From positions 372,001 through 436,000 of the forward strand of contig JACKHT010000002.1 of NCBI GenBank assembly GCA_020638855.1: a stretch of DNA of 64,000 nucleotides. Reading direction: 5' to 3'. This document shows positions 45,242 to 53,370 of this stretch, piece by piece. The DNA is from Planctomycetota bacterium (lineage in GTDB: Bacteria > Planctomycetota > UBA1135 > GCA-002686595). Position 1 is the stretch's first letter, and each line of letters begins with the position of its first letter. The translations under genes and the position numbers were made by a program. The notes below the pieces were generated by a model. It was given only the letters and a program-made list of their open reading frames with translations, had not been told where the DNA came from and did no database searches.

Positions 45242-45922
45242 ATGAAAGCCCCCCGACTGCTCGATTGCGTGGTCCTCGAACCTCCGAAACGCGCCACGGC
45301 CTGTGTGATCTGGCTGCATGGCCTGGGGGCCAACGGCCACGACTTCCCGCCGGTGGTGCCGATGCTCGGGCTGCCCAAGGACCATTCCATCCGCTTCCGC
45401 TTCCCGCACGCCCCCTCCATTCCCGTGACCATCAACGGGGGCATGGTGATGCCCGCCTGGTACGACATCCTCTCCATGGAGTCGATTCGCGAGGTCGATG
45501 AGGCGGGGGTGCGCCAATCCGCGGCCCAACTCCAGGCTTTGGTCGACCAAGAAATCGAAGCCGGGATCCCCTCCGAGCGCATCATTTTGGCGGGCTTCTC
45601 CCAAGGAGGGGCGATCGCCTTGCACCAGGGCCTGCGGGCCGAGAGGCCCCTAGGTGGGCTGATGCTGCTCTCCACCTACCAAGCCTGCGACGGCAACCTG
45701 GACGAAGAACGATCCCAAGCCAATGCCTCGGTACCGATCTTCCAAGCCCACGGCACCCATGACCCGATGGTGCGCCTCTCGCTGGGGTTGGCGGCCCGCG
45801 AGCGGCTGGAGTCGCTGGGGTACCCCGTGGAATGGCACGAATACCCCATGCAGCACGAAGTGTGCCTGCCCGAAGTCCAAGCCATCGGGACTTGGTTGCG
45901 GGGCCGGCTGATCCAGCCCTGA
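45242..45922 (+). CDS. Carboxylesterase/phospholipase (Abhydrolase_2 family)
   Basis: 226 residues. Alpha/beta-hydrolase with oxyanion motif WLHGLGANGHDF, nucleophile Ser in LAGFSQGGAIAL, Asp in HGTHDPMV and His in MQHEVCLPE. It matches the small YpfH/EstB-type carboxylesterases, which hydrolyse short acyl esters or thioesters in the cytoplasm; no signal peptide. Located between the OleA-like gene and the regulator of the ketosynthase operon. It is not OleB, which belongs to the haloalkane-dehalogenase-like group. Confidence 0.9.
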   Translation: MKAPRLLDCVVLEPPKRATACVIWLHGLGANGHDFPPVVPMLGLPKDHSIRFRFPHAPSIPVTINGGMVMPAWYDILSMESIREVDEAGVRQSAAQLQALVDQEIEAGIPSERIILAGFSQGGAIALHQGLRAERPLGGLMLLSTYQACDGNLDEERSQANASVPIFQAHGTHDPMVRLSLGLAARERLESLGYPVEWHEYPMQHEVCLPEVQAIGTWLRGRLIQP

Positions 45923-45967
45923 TTTCGGGGCCGGGCTATGGCTTTCTGGCGCTTGCGGGCCTACAAC

Positions 45968-46010
45968 GAATCCAGGGATTTCAGAAAAATCTGAAATGCC
46001 CCATGGATTC
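45968..46010. promoter_or_regulatory. Nested palindrome, probable operator in front of the GbsR/MarR gene
   Basis: Inner inverted repeat ATTTCAGA-AAAA-TCTGAAAT (45978-45997) lies inside outer arms GAATCCA (45968-45974) and TGGATTC (46004-46010). The stretch is AT-rich in an otherwise GC-rich region and lies about 46-60 nt upstream of the regulator's ATG. It is the right size for a winged-helix dimer and may mediate autoregulation and control of the whole operon. No reliable -35/-10 was assigned. Confidence 0.65.
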
Positions 46011-46055
46011 CAAGGCATGCTGTTGCCCCCCGGCAGCCCCCTGCCCCCTCCCACC

Positions 46056-46727
46056 ATGTCCCAGCACCCCTCCACCCCCGATTCGGATACGTTCGAAGGC
46101 CTCGACCCGGAGCTTTCGGAAGCCCTGACGACCTTCGAAGCGTTCTTTAAGAGCTTTGGGTTCAAGCGCGTGCACGGTCGTGTTTGGGGACTCCTAGTCC
46201 TGGCGGGCAAACCGCTTTCGAGCAAAGAGCTCGTGACCGAGCTGTCGATCTCGCAGGGCGCCGCCAGCACCACGCTCAACGAACTGATCGAATGGGGTGC
46301 GGTGATGTCGACCTTCGACCCGAACCGTCGTTGCCACCTGCACTCGCCCGTGGGCAGCACCCTGTCGATCGTCGCCACGGTTTTGCGTCGCCGCGAACAA
46401 GTGGCTTTCAGCCGCTTCCACACCGGGATGTCGCGCACCCTGGCCTACGTACAAAACAAGTTCGGCAACAAAGATCCGCGCGTGCTCACCCTGCGGTCGA
46501 TCCTTTCCACCTGCGAGATCGCCGACGCGGTCATGCAGCTGGTCTTCACTTCGGTTTCGGGAGCCCTGGGCGATCCCCAAAGTTTGCTCAGCCGAGCCGT
46601 CCAGGCCGCCCTCAAGTATGGCATCGGCATGGATGGCAAGCGCCTCGCGACGCCCCCGCCCCACGCGGCTTCGAACGAAGCTGTCGACGCCCTAGGCCAC
46701 TCCCGTACGGGGGAAAGTCGTGGCTGA
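46056..46727 (+). CDS. GbsR/MarR-family transcriptional regulator
   Basis: 223 residues. A winged helix-turn-helix occupies residues about 35-110: VHGRVWGLLVLAGKPLSSKELVTELSISQGAASTTLNELIEWGAV. A helical C-terminal region follows, as in GbsR proteins, which often sense small metabolites. The start at MSQHPST was chosen because the 20 residues before it are Pro-rich without homology. Its 3' end overlaps the ketosynthase start by 8 nt, so the regulator is the first gene of the ketosynthase operon. A palindrome just upstream is a candidate operator. Confidence 0.88.
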   Translation: MSQHPSTPDSDTFEGLDPELSEALTTFEAFFKSFGFKRVHGRVWGLLVLAGKPLSSKELVTELSISQGAASTTLNELIEWGAVMSTFDPNRRCHLHSPVGSTLSIVATVLRRREQVAFSRFHTGMSRTLAYVQNKFGNKDPRVLTLRSILSTCEIADAVMQLVFTSVSGALGDPQSLLSRAVQAALKYGIGMDGKRLATPPPHAASNEAVDALGHSRTGESRG

Positions 46728-47955
46728 CCTGCCCCGCGTGGTCATCACCGGGGTCGGCTTGACGAGCCCCAACGGCAACCACTTGGCCGAATTCCGGGCG
46801 AACCTGCTGTCGGGGGTTTCGGGCGTGGTGCCCTACGAAATCCGCTACTTCGGTCCCACCGTGGCCGGGGTTTGCCATTTCGAAGCCACTCGCTACCAGA
46901 ACCGCAAGGCCTTACGTCGCGGAACCCGCGCGGGTTCGATCGCCATCTACTGCGCCAACGAAGCCGTCCGCGATGCGGGCATCGACCTAGATCAGGTCGG
47001 CCGCCATCGCGTCGGTGTCTACGTGGGCACAACCGAACATGGCAACGTCGAAACCGAGCAGATGATCCACGAGGTTTCGCAGTACGACTACGACCTTTCC
47101 TTCTGGTCGCACCACCACAACCCGCGCACAGTGGCGAACAACCCCGCGGGCGAAATCACGCTCAACCTGGGCATCACGGGCCCCCACTACTGCATCGGTG
47201 GCGCTTGCGCAGGAGGCAACCTGGGCTTGATTCAGGGGGTCCAAATGCTTCAGTTGGGCCAAGTCGACTTGGCACTCGCTGGCGGCGTGTCGGAGAGCAT
47301 CCACACCTTCGGAATCTTTGCCAGCTTCCAGTCGGAAGGCGCGCTCGGCAAGCACGAGGACCCCACCCGGGTCTCGCGTCCGTTCGACAAGAACCGCAAC
47401 GGCATCGTGGTTTCCGAAGGCGGCTGCCTCTACACCCTCGAGCGGCTCGAAGACGCCCGACGCCGGGGAGCCCACATCTATGCCGAAGTGTTGGGCTACC
47501 ACGTCAACTCGGACGCCACCGACTTTGTGTTGCCCAACCCGCACAGGCAAAACGAGTGCATGCGTGCGGCCATTGCCCATGCGGGCCTCGAGCCCGAGGG
47601 CATCCACCTGGTCAGTACCCACGCCACCAGCACACCGCTGGGCGACATCCAAGAGTGCCAGGCCTTGCGCGAAGTGTTTGGCGACTCGCCGACTACGCAC
47701 ATCAACAACACCAAGAGCTTCGTGGGTCACACCATGGGAGCGGCGGGGTCGTTGGAGTTGGCGGGGAACTTGCCCTCGCTGAACGATGGAGTCATCCACC
47801 CCACCATCAACATCGAAGAACTCGACCCAGACTGCGATCTCCGCGGGCTGGTGATCAACGAACCGAAACAGGTAGATCGCATCGACTCGGTGCTCAACCT
47901 GTCGTTTGGAATGCTCGGAATCAACTCAGCGGTCGTGATTGGCCGACCCCAATAG
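46720..47955 (+). CDS. Beta-ketoacyl-ACP synthase (FabF-like)
   Basis: 411 residues from a GTG start overlapping the regulator gene. Condensing-enzyme residues are complete: Cys163 in GGACAGGNLG, His301 in STHATSTPLGD, Lys332 and His337 in NNTKSFVGHTMGAAG. The sequence around the Cys differs from housekeeping FabF (TACATG). There is no chain-length-factor partner, so it would act as a homodimer on ACP-bound substrates. First catalytic gene of a packed operon with ACP, two FAD enzymes, reductases and dehydratase; a dedicated pathway rather than general fatty-acid synthesis is inferred. Confidence 0.92.
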   Translation: MADLPRVVITGVGLTSPNGNHLAEFRANLLSGVSGVVPYEIRYFGPTVAGVCHFEATRYQNRKALRRGTRAGSIAIYCANEAVRDAGIDLDQVGRHRVGVYVGTTEHGNVETEQMIHEVSQYDYDLSFWSHHHNPRTVANNPAGEITLNLGITGPHYCIGGACAGGNLGLIQGVQMLQLGQVDLALAGGVSESIHTFGIFASFQSEGALGKHEDPTRVSRPFDKNRNGIVVSEGGCLYTLERLEDARRRGAHIYAEVLGYHVNSDATDFVLPNPHRQNECMRAAIAHAGLEPEGIHLVSTHATSTPLGDIQECQALREVFGDSPTTHINNTKSFVGHTMGAAGSLELAGNLPSLNDGVIHPTINIEELDPDCDLRGLVINEPKQVDRIDSVLNLSFGMLGINSAVVIGRPQ

Positions 47956-47984
47956 GAACGCAAACCCCCTACCTACCCACTCCG

Positions 47985-48254
47985 ATGACCAAGGAAGACA
48001 TCGTACTCGTTATCAAGGACATCATCGCCACCATCGCTCCCGACGAGGAGTTGAGCGGCCTGACCTTGAGCGACCCGTTGCGTGAGCAAATCGAACTGGA
48101 CTCCATGGATTTCCTCGACATCGTCATGGAGCTGCGCAAGCGCTATGGCGTCGTGGTACCCGAAGAGGACTACGGGCAGCTGGCAAGCTTGGAAAGCTGC
48201 GCCAACTACCTGGAGCCTGCCATGGCTGGCAAGGAAATGAACATCGGGGTCTAG
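47985..48254 (+). CDS. Acyl carrier protein
   Basis: 89 residues. Four-helix ACP with the phosphopantetheine site at Ser40 in QIELDSMDFLDIVMEL, close to the classic DSLD/E motif. The rest is acidic. It would carry the growing chain for the neighbouring ketosynthase and needs activation by a PPTase such as that encoded at 57632-58198. It starts 29 nt after the ketosynthase. Confidence 0.93.
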   Translation: MTKEDIVLVIKDIIATIAPDEELSGLTLSDPLREQIELDSMDFLDIVMELRKRYGVVVPEEDYGQLASLESCANYLEPAMAGKEMNIGV

Positions 48255-48275
48255 TCCCCCACCGGCGCCCTGCCC

Positions 48276-49694
48276 ATGGCCCAGCCCGTTCCCTCAAGCT
48301 GCGAGACCCTGATCATAGGGGCCGGCATGAGCGGCTTGGCCGCGGGCATCCGCATGGCCATGTACGGCCACGATGTGCTCATCGTCGACCGTCACTCGCT
48401 CTGGGGCGGGCTCAATTCGTTCTACAAAAAGGCGGGCAGGCCCTTCGATGTGGGCCTGCACGCCTTGACCAATTATGTGGACAAGGGGGTGCGTGGTCGG
48501 CCATTGTCGCGCATCCTGCGGCAGCTGCGCATCCCTTATGAAGCACTGCAATTGGGTCAGCAATGGGGCTCGGAGAGCGCATTCCCCGATGTGAAGCTCG
48601 AGTTTTCGAACGACTTTGAGCTCCTACGCAGCCAGGTGGCCGCCGAGTTTCCGAACGAGATCGATGGATTCGACCGTCTGAGCCGCCTGCTCGCCGAGTA
48701 TCCCGATCTGCCCACGGCAGGGATCCCCGTGATGGCGCGCACGCGCTTGGCGGAATACTTGAGCGACCCTCGCTTGGTGGATTTGCTGTTGCTGCCGATC
48801 CTCTACTACGGTTCGCCCACGCCCCACGACATCGAGTGGCAGAGTTTCGTGGTGCTTTGGAAGAGCCTGTACGAGGAAGGCTTTGCCCGGCCGCGCGGCG
48901 GTGTCCGGACGATCTTGGCCTTGCTGCGCGACCGCTACCGCGAGTCAGGGGGCGGGCTGTGTATGAACTCTGGCGTGGCCGAGATTCTGCGCTCGGACGG
49001 GCGCGCGATCGGAGTGCGCTTGGACGATGGGCAGGAAATCCGCTGCCAACGCATCCTGTCTTCGGCCGGGTTGGTCGAAACCATGGCCCTGTGCGGTCCC
49101 GAACTCGCCGCCGAATACGCTCCCGCGAAGCGAGCTGGCCGCATGACCTTCGTCGAGTGCATCAGCTTGCTGGACCGGCCACTCGAAGAGCTGGGCCATC
49201 GCAAAACGATCACCTTCTTCAACACGTCCGAGCGCCTAGCCTACGAACCACCCGAGTCTCCGTTCTCCACCACCAGCGGGGTGATCTGTTGCCCCGATCA
49301 CTATGAAGGGCAAGAACCGCAGCACGAGCCCGCCTTGCGACTGACCCTGCGCGCCCATCCCGAAGCTTGGATGAACATGCCCGAGGCCGAATACGCCGCT
49401 CAAAAGGAAAAGGCCTGGGAGGCGGGTCACGCGGCCATCTTGCCCTTTGCCCCCGACATCCGTCCGTACACCCAATTCGTCGACACCTTCACCCCCCGCA
49501 CCATCGCCCGCTTCACCGGCCACGCCTATGGCGCCGTCTACGGCAGTCCGCAGAAAAGTCCCGAGGGTCGCACGGCGCTCGAGCACCTGTTCCTGTGCGG
49601 GACCGACCAGGGTTTCCTGGGCATCGTCGGAGCCATGCTCAGCGGGATCGCCATGGCCAACCAGCACGCCTTGGGCGCGGCGGCCTCTTCCTGA
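48276..49694 (+). CDS. FAD-dependent oxidoreductase, CrtI/CrtISO-like (first copy)
   Basis: 472 residues. N-terminal dinucleotide-binding motif LIIGAGMSGLAAGIRMAMYGHDVLIVD, followed by GGLNSFYKKAGRPFDVGLHAL as in phytoene desaturase/carotenoid isomerase and RetSat families, and the C-terminal FAD contact CGTDQGFLGIVGAMLSGI. The family performs desaturation, saturation or cis-trans isomerisation of polyenes. No crtB/crtE carotenoid genes are nearby, so an acyl-ACP or lipid polyene is the likelier substrate (inference). Confidence 0.85.
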   Translation: MAQPVPSSCETLIIGAGMSGLAAGIRMAMYGHDVLIVDRHSLWGGLNSFYKKAGRPFDVGLHALTNYVDKGVRGRPLSRILRQLRIPYEALQLGQQWGSESAFPDVKLEFSNDFELLRSQVAAEFPNEIDGFDRLSRLLAEYPDLPTAGIPVMARTRLAEYLSDPRLVDLLLLPILYYGSPTPHDIEWQSFVVLWKSLYEEGFARPRGGVRTILALLRDRYRESGGGLCMNSGVAEILRSDGRAIGVRLDDGQEIRCQRILSSAGLVETMALCGPELAAEYAPAKRAGRMTFVECISLLDRPLEELGHRKTITFFNTSERLAYEPPESPFSTTSGVICCPDHYEGQEPQHEPALRLTLRAHPEAWMNMPEAEYAAQKEKAWEAGHAAILPFAPDIRPYTQFVDTFTPRTIARFTGHAYGAVYGSPQKSPEGRTALEHLFLCGTDQGFLGIVGAMLSGIAMANQHALGAAASS

Positions 49695-49699
49695 TTCCC

Positions 49700-51184
49700 A
49701 TGCAACCCTCGCGCGACAAACGTTACTACACCGGCTCTCGGGCTGGGAAGAAGCCCCTCAAAGGCGATCCGCTCCAGGGTGCCAAGGACCACTACGACGT
49801 GATCGTGATCGGTTCGGGGTTGGGCGGTTTGACGGCGGCCAACATCTTGGGCCGCGCCGGGCACCGGGTTTGCGTGTTGGAGCAGCACTACAACTTTGGC
49901 GGGCTGGCCACTTGGTTCAAGCGCCGGGGAGGGCACACCTTCGACATATCGTTGCACGGTTTCCCGGCCGGCATGATCAAGACCTGCCGCAAGTACTGGA
50001 GCCCTGAAATCGCCGCCAAGATTGTGCGCTTGGATGGGATCCGGTTTGACAACCCCCAGTTCCAATTCGAAACCGAATTCACGCGCGAAGACTTCACCGA
50101 CAAACTGGTGACCGTGCTCGGTTGCGCGCGCGCCAAGGTCGAGGGGTTCTACGACACCTTGCGTCGCATGAACTACTACGACGACGATGGGCGCACCACC
50201 GGGGAGTTGATGGAAGAGTACTTCCCCGGCCGCAACGACGTGCATCGCCTGTTGATGGAGCCGATCAGCTACGCCAACGGCTCGTCGCTGGATGACCCGG
50301 CGATCAGCTATGGCATCGTCTTTTCCAACTTCATGTCGAAGGGCGTCTATACCTTCGTGGGCGGCACCGACGGGCTGATACGGGACATGCGCCAATGCTT
50401 GGATGCGGGCGGAGTCGACCTCTTCGGACGCTGCCAAGTCGATCAAATCCTGGTCGAAGGCCGCCGAGTGCGCGGGGTCCGGGTCGGCGAACGGGTGATC
50501 ACGGCGCCGGTGGTGATTTCCAACGCCAACATCCTGTCAACCATCGAGTCCTTGGTAGGCCCCGAACACTTCGACCCCGATTTCCGCGCGGGGGCCCAGG
50601 CCGTGCGGCTCAACACGTCCTCTTGCCAGGTCTACCTGGGCTTGCACCAGGGGGCGTCGGTTCCTTGGATGGGCGACCTCTTCTTCACATCGACCCGGCC
50701 GACCTTCGATTCGGAAGCCCTGTGCGACTTGCACGGGCAAAGCCGCACGTACAGCTTCTACTACCCCAAGGGCCGCCCTGGATCGGAGCAATACGCCATC
50801 GTGGCCTCGACCAACGCCCGCTTCGAGGACTGGTCTGGACTGAGCGCGGAAGCCTACGCGGCCAACAAGCAGCGCTTGGAGCAGGAGACCCTCGACGCAC
50901 TGACTGCCTACTTGCCGGACATCCGTTCGAAGGTACACCACGTGGAATCCGCCACGCCCCTTTCCTTCCAGTTCTACACCGACCATCCGAGCGGCACGTC
51001 GTTCGGCACCAAGTTCGAGGGACTCCAGTACTCGATGGGACTGCCCGAACAAATCGAAGGCTTGTACCACGCCGGTTCGGTGGGGATCATCATGTCCGGC
51101 TGGCTCGGCGCCGCCAATTATGGTGCTATCTGCGCCCACAAGGTCGACACCCACATGGCTTCGCTCCTGCCCCACACCGCCTAA
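49700..51184 (+). CDS. FAD-dependent oxidoreductase, CrtI/CrtISO-like (second copy)
   Basis: 494 residues, 5 nt after the first copy. Dinucleotide motif VIVIGSGLGGLTAANILGRAGHRVCVLEQ begins after an N-terminal extension of about 30 residues, followed by HYNFGGLATWF and GHTFDISLHGF. The C-terminal SVGIIMSGWLGAANYG closes the FAD site. It is clearly homologous to its neighbour but divergent, which suggests two successive reactions or a heterodimer rather than redundancy. Confidence 0.86.
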   Translation: MQPSRDKRYYTGSRAGKKPLKGDPLQGAKDHYDVIVIGSGLGGLTAANILGRAGHRVCVLEQHYNFGGLATWFKRRGGHTFDISLHGFPAGMIKTCRKYWSPEIAAKIVRLDGIRFDNPQFQFETEFTREDFTDKLVTVLGCARAKVEGFYDTLRRMNYYDDDGRTTGELMEEYFPGRNDVHRLLMEPISYANGSSLDDPAISYGIVFSNFMSKGVYTFVGGTDGLIRDMRQCLDAGGVDLFGRCQVDQILVEGRRVRGVRVGERVITAPVVISNANILSTIESLVGPEHFDPDFRAGAQAVRLNTSSCQVYLGLHQGASVPWMGDLFFTSTRPTFDSEALCDLHGQSRTYSFYYPKGRPGSEQYAIVASTNARFEDWSGLSAEAYAANKQRLEQETLDALTAYLPDIRSKVHHVESATPLSFQFYTDHPSGTSFGTKFEGLQYSMGLPEQIEGLYHAGSVGIIMSGWLGAANYGAICAHKVDTHMASLLPHTA

Positions 51185-51187
51185 ATC

Positions 51188-51919
51188 ATGCGCTACGAAG
51201 GCCGCAACATCGTTTTGACCGGAGGAACCCGCGGGCTTGGCCGCGCCATGGCTCTGGCCTACTTGCGCGAAGGGGCCCGAGTGCACGCCACCTATGCGGG
51301 CAATGAGGAAGGCGCCGAGGCCCTGCGGCAAGAGGCTGGCGACATGCTCGAACGGCTCTACCTGCACAAGTTCGACGTGTCCGACCACGGGGCCTGCCAG
51401 GCGTTCTGGAACGACTTGGAATCGGTCCCGATCAGCGCATTGATCAACAACGCGGGCCTGCGCCGCGATGGCTTGCTGGCGACCATGAATCCGACCGAGT
51501 GGCAGCAGGTCATGGACACCAACCTCTCTGGTGGCTTCTACATGAGCAAGTTTGGCGTGCTCAACATGATGCGCCAGCGCTACGGACGAATCCTGTTCGT
51601 GACCTCCCCGGCGGGCCGGGTGGGTTTCGCGGGTCAAGGCAACTATTCGGCTTCGAAAGCGGGCCAAGTGGGTCTGATGCGCTCGCTGTCCAAGGAAGTC
51701 GCCCGCAAGAACATCACCGTCAACTGCGTCAGCCCCGGATTCATCGACACCGAATTGATCGCGGATTTGTCCCCCGAACTCAAAGCCGAATACAAAACCC
51801 AAGTTCCCATGCGCCGCTTCGGCAAGCCCGAAGAGGTCGCCAATGCGGCAATGTTCCTCACCAGCGAAGAAGCCTCGTACATCAACGGCGCCGTATTGGA
51901 GGTGACCGGTGGCCTTTGA
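51188..51919 (+). CDS. 3-oxoacyl-ACP reductase (FabG-like SDR)
   Basis: 243 residues. Classical short-chain dehydrogenase: cofactor motif TGGTRGLGRA, NNAG in ALINNAGLRRDG, catalytic Ser in VTSPAG and YxxxK in YSASKAG, plus the NPGF-like SPGFIDTEL. It would reduce the keto group formed by the ketosynthase, using NADPH. Directly follows the second FAD gene and overlaps the dehydratase start by 11 nt. Confidence 0.93.
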   Translation: MRYEGRNIVLTGGTRGLGRAMALAYLREGARVHATYAGNEEGAEALRQEAGDMLERLYLHKFDVSDHGACQAFWNDLESVPISALINNAGLRRDGLLATMNPTEWQQVMDTNLSGGFYMSKFGVLNMMRQRYGRILFVTSPAGRVGFAGQGNYSASKAGQVGLMRSLSKEVARKNITVNCVSPGFIDTELIADLSPELKAEYKTQVPMRRFGKPEEVANAAMFLTSEEASYINGAVLEVTGGL

Positions 51920-52382
51920 GCACCCCTTGACCCTGGACTTGGCGGCCATCCAAGAGCTGCTTCCCCATCGGGCTCCCTTCTTGTTCGTCGATCAGGTGCT
52001 GGCCTCGGGTGAAGCCGGGGGCAAACCCTGGCTCGAGACCCGCTGGTTTGTGGACCCGGACATGGACGTGTTCCGCGGGCATTTTCCCGGCAACCCCATC
52101 CTGCCGGGGGTGCTGATCCAAGAACATTGCTTTCAAAGCGGAGCCCTGTTGATCTACACCAGCGAGGGATTCCACGGCTTGGCCGGCGGAATCCCCGTTC
52201 TGACCAAGGTCGAGGATGCGCGCTTTCGGCGCATGGTCCGGCCGGGCATGACGCTGACCACCCGCGTCGAGCAAACCGAACGGCTCGCCAACGCCCGCTA
52301 CTTGCAAGCCAAGGTGCACTGCGAAGGAGCGTTGGTCGCACGTTTGCAGTGCGTGTTGGCCGTGGCGGAGGATGCCCAGTGA
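51909..52382 (+). CDS. 3-hydroxyacyl-ACP dehydratase (FabZ-like hot-dog)
   Basis: 157 residues from a GTG overlapping the end of the reductase gene. FabZ signatures: LLPHRAPFLFVDQV, and FRGHFPGNPILPGVLIQEH with catalytic His58 and Glu72. It removes water from the hydroxyacyl-ACP to leave a trans-2-enoyl chain. It ends in a GTGA overlap with the enoyl-reductase gene. Confidence 0.92.
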   Translation: MAFEHPLTLDLAAIQELLPHRAPFLFVDQVLASGEAGGKPWLETRWFVDPDMDVFRGHFPGNPILPGVLIQEHCFQSGALLIYTSEGFHGLAGGIPVLTKVEDARFRRMVRPGMTLTTRVEQTERLANARYLQAKVHCEGALVARLQCVLAVAEDAQ

Positions 52383-53209
52383 GCGATCCCGCCCCCCAGG
52401 ATTTCCTCGGCTTGGCAGGCAAACACGTCGTGGTGACCGGGCTGGCCAACAAGCGCAGCGTGGCCTACGCCATCGGACAAGGCCTACTCGCCGCGGGCGC
52501 CCAGCCGATCTACACCGTGCGCACCCCCGAACGCCGCACGGAAGTGGCCGCCTTGGTTGGCGACGCCCCGGTCTTCGTCTGCGACGTGCGCGACAAGCAG
52601 CAGATCGCCGCCCTGGCCCACGACCTCGCTCCCCACGCGCCGTTGGCAGGCCTGGTGCACTCGATCGCGTTTGCCAACTACGAGCGCGGGCTGATGCCCT
52701 TCGTGGAGACCGACCGCGACGATTTTTTGGCAGCCATGCAGGTCTCGTGCTTTTCGCTGGTCGAGTTGGCCCAGGCCCTGCGACCGCATTTTGCGCGCGA
52801 CGCCTCGGTGGTCACGATTTCGATTTCGACCACCACCATGGCGGCCGAGAATTATGGCTACATGGCCCCCATCAAGGCGGCCTTGGACTCGGCGGTCGTC
52901 TTCCTGGCGCAATCCCTGGCACCGGGTTCGGCCATGCGCGTCAATGGGGTCCGGGCCGGGCTGCTCAAGACCCGCTCTTCGGCGGGGATTCCCGGATATG
53001 CGGAGGCTTACCTGTTCGCCGAAAAGGCGACTCTACGGGGCCGGGGGCTGGAGACCCGTGAGGTGGCCAACACCGCGCTGTTCCTTCTGAGCCCGCGCTC
53101 GAGCGGGATCAACGCCCAGGGTTTGGTGGTCGACGCGGGCATGGCCTCGGGCTATTTCCAACGGGATTTGGTGCAGGCGGCCACCCGACCCGAGCCCCCC
53201 GCTCGCTGA
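52379..53209 (+). CDS. Enoyl-ACP reductase (FabI-like)
   Basis: 276 residues from a GTG overlapping the dehydratase stop. SDR-type enoyl reductase with the FabI-style cofactor loop VVTGLANKRSVAYAIGQGL and active-site Tyr159-x6-Lys166 (YGYMAPIK). The second Tyr common in FabI (TLSYLG region) is not conserved; the segment reads SISTTTMAAEN. It would saturate the enoyl-ACP with NAD(P)H. Last gene of the operon, completing a KS-KR-DH-ER set of discrete enzymes. Confidence 0.88.
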   Translation: MSDPAPQDFLGLAGKHVVVTGLANKRSVAYAIGQGLLAAGAQPIYTVRTPERRTEVAALVGDAPVFVCDVRDKQQIAALAHDLAPHAPLAGLVHSIAFANYERGLMPFVETDRDDFLAAMQVSCFSLVELAQALRPHFARDASVVTISISTTTMAAENYGYMAPIKAALDSAVVFLAQSLAPGSAMRVNGVRAGLLKTRSSAGIPGYAEAYLFAEKATLRGRGLETREVANTALFLLSPRSSGINAQGLVVDAGMASGYFQRDLVQAATRPEPPAR

Positions 53210-53370
53210 TCTACCCGCTGGCGGGAATCCCCCCGGTTTGTCCCCCATGCGGGCTCTGCTGGGGTCGCAATCGGGGGAGGCTCTATGGCAGTTTGTCGAG
53301 CGGAGGGGTGCGAGGACCGGTCAAACGGGGGGTTTGACGACTGGCGCCCATGCGGAAGTAGGTGAGTCCC

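Noticed and set aside
45242..45922. oleB
   Set aside because: It is a 226-residue Abhydrolase_2 carboxylesterase, not the haloalkane-dehalogenase-like type of OleB.
48276..51184. Carotenoid biosynthesis genes
   Set aside because: The two FAD enzymes resemble CrtI/CrtISO, but no phytoene synthase, GGPP synthase or lycopene cyclase is nearby and they are embedded among ACP-dependent genes.
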